DNA from: CAYSHJ01 sp964589725
GTDB taxonomy: Bacteria > Planctomycetota > Planctomycetia > Planctomycetales > Planctomycetaceae
Assembly: GCA_964589725.1 (NCBI GenBank)
Contig: CAZPUJ010000169.1
Coordinates: 1 to 7,834 of the forward strand
DNA: 7,834 nt
Direction of reading: 5' to 3'
The notes under the pieces were generated by a model. It was not told the origin of the DNA and searched no databases. It was given only the letters and a program-made list of their open reading frames with translations. This document shows positions 5,547 to 7,834 of the stretch, one piece after another (positions within the stretch are counted from its first letter, which is position 1; each line of letters starts with the position of its first letter). The position numbers were made by a program, and so were the translations under genes.

Positions 5547-6797
5547 ATGCCCGAGCAAATCATTCAGACGCACCAGTTACCCAACGGATTGACGGTGGTG
5601 ATCGAGCCGATGCGGGACGTGCAATCGGCCGCGTTTTGCTGGTTGGTGCCGGCGGGGAGCGCATGTGATCCGGTGGCGCAAAACGGCACGGCGGCGGTGC
5701 TTAGTGATTGGATTACGCGGGGGGCGGGGGAGCTCGACAGCCGAGAGCTACTGAATGCGCTCGAGAATCTCGGCGTACAGCGGAGCGAAAGTCCCGGGAT
5801 CAATCACATCGCGTTCACCGCGGCGACGCTCGGTGCGAACATGCACGCCGCTTTGAAACTTTATGCCGACTTGTTGCAGCGGCCGCATCTTCCCGACGAT
5901 GAGTTTGAACCGGCGATCGCCGGTATCGAGCAATCGTTGCGTGGCATCGAAGACGAGCCACAACGCAAAGTCATTATCGAACTTCGGCGCCGCTGCTACG
6001 ACGCTCCGTGGGGCTTGCCCACCGAGGGAAGTCTGGATGACCTCGAACGAATCACGCCTGACTCGGTGCGCGGACACTTCAAACGCGGTTTGCGACCCAA
6101 TGGAGCGATTTTGGGAATTGCGGGGCAAGTCGATGTTCGCGAGATGCTGGACTTGATCGGTCAAGAGTTTGGTAGCTGGACATCCAAGCCGGAGCCGCAA
6201 ATCGTCACTCGTCCGCGCGGCCGGAAGATCGACCACATTCATCACGACTCGACGCAGACGCACATCGGCATCGCCTACGACGCCGTTGAATACGCTCATC
6301 CCGACTATTACCGAGCCTGGGCCGCCGTCGGAGTGCTCAGCGGCGGCATGAGCTCGCGGCTGTTCACCGAGGTCCGCGAGAAACGGGGCTTGTGTTATTC
6401 GGTCAACGCCTCGCTCAACAGTTTGAAACACGAAGGCCGAGTTCTGTGCTATGCCGGCACGACGTCGGAGCGTGCTCAGGAAACGCTGGATGTGACGTTG
6501 CGAGAACTCGCGCGCGTCGGCGAGGGCATCGAGCAGCACGAACTGGATCGCTGCAAAGCGCGCGCAAAAAGCTCGCTCATCATGCAGCAGGAATCGACCA
6601 CGTCGCGAGCGACCTCGATCGCCCGCGATTGGCACTTCCTGAAGCGCGTCCAAACGCTGGACGACATCCACCGCGAAATTGACGACCTGACCGTCGACGA
6701 CGTGTTGGCCTACGTGCATCAGCATCCGGCTCGCGACTTCACGGTGCTGACGATCGGTCCGAGTCCCCTGAACGTCGTACCAACTGTTGGCTCGTAG
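5547..6797 (+). CDS. M16B-family peptidase-like subunit lacking the zinc site
   Basis: This 416-residue protein has the two-domain M16 (insulinase/processing-peptidase) fold. The N-terminal domain covers about 8-150 and the C-terminal domain about 165-345. Where active members have HxxEH, this one reads NGTAAVLSDWITRGA (46-60), so both histidines and the glutamate are replaced (A50, S53, D54). The distal zinc-ligand region reads IEQSLRGIEDEP (127-138) and also lacks the expected Glu pair. It keeps GGMSSRLFTEVREKRGLCYS (266-285) with R277 and Y284, the substrate-binding R/Y pair. It is therefore probably a non-catalytic partner of the next gene's product. I chose the ATG at 5547 because MPEQIIQTHQLPNGLTV matches the family start and AGGA lies 8 nt upstream. 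ATGs at 5538 and 5466 are in frame, but the longer version adds unconserved residues. No signal peptide is visible. Confidence 0.9.
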   Translation: MPEQIIQTHQLPNGLTVVIEPMRDVQSAAFCWLVPAGSACDPVAQNGTAAVLSDWITRGAGELDSRELLNALENLGVQRSESPGINHIAFTAATLGANMHAALKLYADLLQRPHLPDDEFEPAIAGIEQSLRGIEDEPQRKVIIELRRRCYDAPWGLPTEGSLDDLERITPDSVRGHFKRGLRPNGAILGIAGQVDVREMLDLIGQEFGSWTSKPEPQIVTRPRGRKIDHIHHDSTQTHIGIAYDAVEYAHPDYYRAWAAVGVLSGGMSSRLFTEVREKRGLCYSVNASLNSLKHEGRVLCYAGTTSERAQETLDVTLRELARVGEGIEQHELDRCKARAKSSLIMQQESTTSRATSIARDWHFLKRVQTLDDIHREIDDLTVDDVLAYVHQHPARDFTVLTIGPSPLNVVPTVGS

Positions 6798-6825
6798 GTC
6801 GCGGGGCACGAAACAGAATTGCTTT

Positions 6826-6872
6826 CGCACACGGATGTAACAATCCGTGTGCCTTTCTTACATCCGTGTGCG
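6826..6872. repeat. 15-bp perfect inverted repeat between the two M16 genes
   Basis: The left arm 6826-6840 (CGCACACGGATGTAA) and right arm 6858-6872 are exact reverse complements with a 17-nt loop. The loop contains a second copy of the ten bases ATCCGTGTGC (6843-6852), also present in the right arm (6862-6871). The left arm can therefore pair with either copy, but not both. Confidence 0.85.
6827..6859 (+). terminator. Terminator-like hairpin after the first M16 gene
   Basis: GCACACGGAT (6827-6836) pairs perfectly with ATCCGTGTGC (6843-6852) around a 6-nt loop and is followed by CTTTCTT. This resembles an intrinsic terminator with a broken T-run. It lies 29 nt after the stop of the first M16 gene, so it may reduce or control read-through into the second. 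Confidence 0.5.
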
Positions 6873-6900
6873 TCAGCAACCCCATCCGTGAATCCCTCAT

Positions 6901-6907
6901 GAGGTGA
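6901..6907 (+). promoter_or_regulatory. Strong ribosome binding site of the second M16 gene
   Basis: GAGGTGA lies 3 nt before the ATG at 6911. It fixes the start choice for this gene and is much stronger than the sites seen before the other genes here. Confidence 0.75.
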
Positions 6908-6910
6908 CGA

Positions 6911-7834
6911 ATGCGTTTTCATCAAACCACGCTGGACAACGGACTGAGCGTCGTCGCCGAGTTGAATCCGTCGGTGCATTCGGTCGCACTGGGATTCTTC
7001 GTCCGCACCGGCTCGCGCGATGAAACGCCGGATGTTGCGGGGGTCAGCCACTTTCTGGAGCACATGGTCTTCAAAGGCTGCCCACGTTTCTCGGCTGACG
7101 ACGTCAATCGCATCTTTGACGAGATCGGAGCGAAGTACAACGCCGCTACCGCCGAGGAAGGAACGCTGTTTTACGGAGCCGTGCTGCCTGAATATCTGCC
7201 GCAAGCGTTTGAATTGTTCGCGAACATCTTGCGTCCGGCGCTTCGCCAGGACGACTTTGACATGGAGAAAAAGGTCATCCTCGAAGAGATCGGCATGTAC
7301 GACGATCAGCCGTCGTTTCTGGCGTACGAGAATTTGATGCAAACGCATTTCGCCGGACATCCGCTGGGGCAGAGTGTGCTCGGTTCGAAGGAAAGCATCA
7401 CCGCGCTCACCTGCGAACAGATGCGGGCGTATCACGACAACCGATATCTTGCTGGAAATGTGACGCTGGCGTTGGCGGGCCACACGGACTGGGACCGCAT
7501 CGTCTCGCTGGCTCAAGAGCACTGTTCGATATGGCCTGCCGGGAAGTGCGGGCGCGCGACCCACGAAGCGAAACCGCGCGCCGCGGTCAAAGTCATTACG
7601 CGACCGAAGAGCCAACAGCAACACGTCATGCAGATGAGTCCGGCCCCGTCAGCTCAGAACCGCCTGCGATTCGCGGCGGAGATTCTTTCGGTCATTGTCG
7701 GTGACGGATCCGGAAGTCGTCTGTTTTGGGAACTCGTCGACCCCGGTCTCGCCGAGTCGGCCGACCTGGACTTCAGCGAGTACGACGGCAGCGGCTCGTA
7801 CCTGACCTACCTCAGTGGCGAACCCGAATCGACG
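6911..7834 (+). CDS. M16B-family zinc metallopeptidase, catalytic subunit, 3' partial
   Basis: The visible 308 residues run off the window end; family members are about 410-430 residues. The N-terminal M16 domain contains the inverted zinc motif HFLEH (47-51), with H47 and H51 as ligands and E50 as the catalytic base. The distal ligand is expected at E125 or E126 in KKVILEEIGMYDDQP (120-134). Other family marks are YNAATAEEGTLFYGAVLPEY (76-95) and GHPLGQSVLGSKESI (149-163). The C-terminal domain begins near 185. The usual R/Y pair after SRLF is replaced: SRLFWELVDPGLAESADLDF (269-288) has V276 and E282 at those positions. The preceding gene has the opposite pattern, so the two probably form a heterodimer with a shared active site. 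No signal peptide is visible. The start follows a strong GAGGTGA. Confidence 0.93.
   Translation, partial: MRFHQTTLDNGLSVVAELNPSVHSVALGFFVRTGSRDETPDVAGVSHFLEHMVFKGCPRFSADDVNRIFDEIGAKYNAATAEEGTLFYGAVLPEYLPQAFELFANILRPALRQDDFDMEKKVILEEIGMYDDQPSFLAYENLMQTHFAGHPLGQSVLGSKESITALTCEQMRAYHDNRYLAGNVTLALAGHTDWDRIVSLAQEHCSIWPAGKCGRATHEAKPRAAVKVITRPKSQQQHVMQMSPAPSAQNRLRFAAEILSVIVGDGSGSRLFWELVDPGLAESADLDFSEYDGSGSYLTYLSGEPEST

Noticed and set aside
5748..6830. 360-residue open frame on the minus strand across the first M16 gene
   Set aside because: It lies antisense to a gene with clear family motifs and encodes no recognisable domain. Long antisense frames are expected in GC-rich coding DNA.
6719..7624. 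301-residue minus-strand open frame over the second M16 gene
   Set aside because: It overlaps the HFLEH-containing peptidase on the other strand and has arginine-rich composition without motifs.

Overview
The window looks like chromosomal DNA of a planctomycete, most likely a Pirellulales-type lineage. The G+C content is high. The clearest marker is the 27-bp perfect inverted repeat at 5338-5404, whose translation reads TLTRSVSE on one arm and LTLRVSVG on the other; I recall this repeat family as common in planctomycete genomes. Palindromes of the CCCTCTCCC/GGGAGAGGG type also lie inside genes. The assignment rests on recognition, not on a search. All intact genes are on the + strand.

Layout. 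(1) 3-1979: a 5'-truncated glycogen debranching enzyme (GH133-type amylo-alpha-1,6-glucosidase). It carries one palindromic insertion in frame, and its C-terminus runs out into short tandem repeats. (2) 1904-2376: a dense repeat block. It holds a 20-bp duplication, three 25-bp tandem units, and a deleted REP-associated Y1 (IS200-like) transposase flanked by a near mirror-image set of hairpins. (3) 2466-5318: a 950-residue GH63/MGH1-like glycosidase with a 16-residue tandem repeat made from the same palindrome family. (4) 5319-5546: an intergenic region holding the 27-bp inverted repeat. (5) 5547-6797 and 6911-7834 (cut by the window edge): two M16-family zinc-peptidase genes, separated by 113 bp that contain competing hairpins.

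How the genes may work together. The two glycosidases lack visible signal peptides and fit intracellular turnover of alpha-glucans or related glucosides; the second enzyme's substrate cannot be read from sequence. The two M16 genes look like the two halves of one peptidase. The upstream protein has lost the HxxEH zinc site but keeps the C-terminal R/Y pair. The downstream protein keeps HFLEH but has lost the R/Y pair. This is the pattern of heterodimeric bacterial M16B peptidases and of mitochondrial processing peptidase.

The most unusual content is the repeat biology. Several palindrome families occur in under 8 kb. One is a hairpin family with changing stems but a conserved TRCC loop, often with a GATCKGTC flank, arranged symmetrically around a dead transposase. 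Another has been accepted in frame inside two different enzymes.
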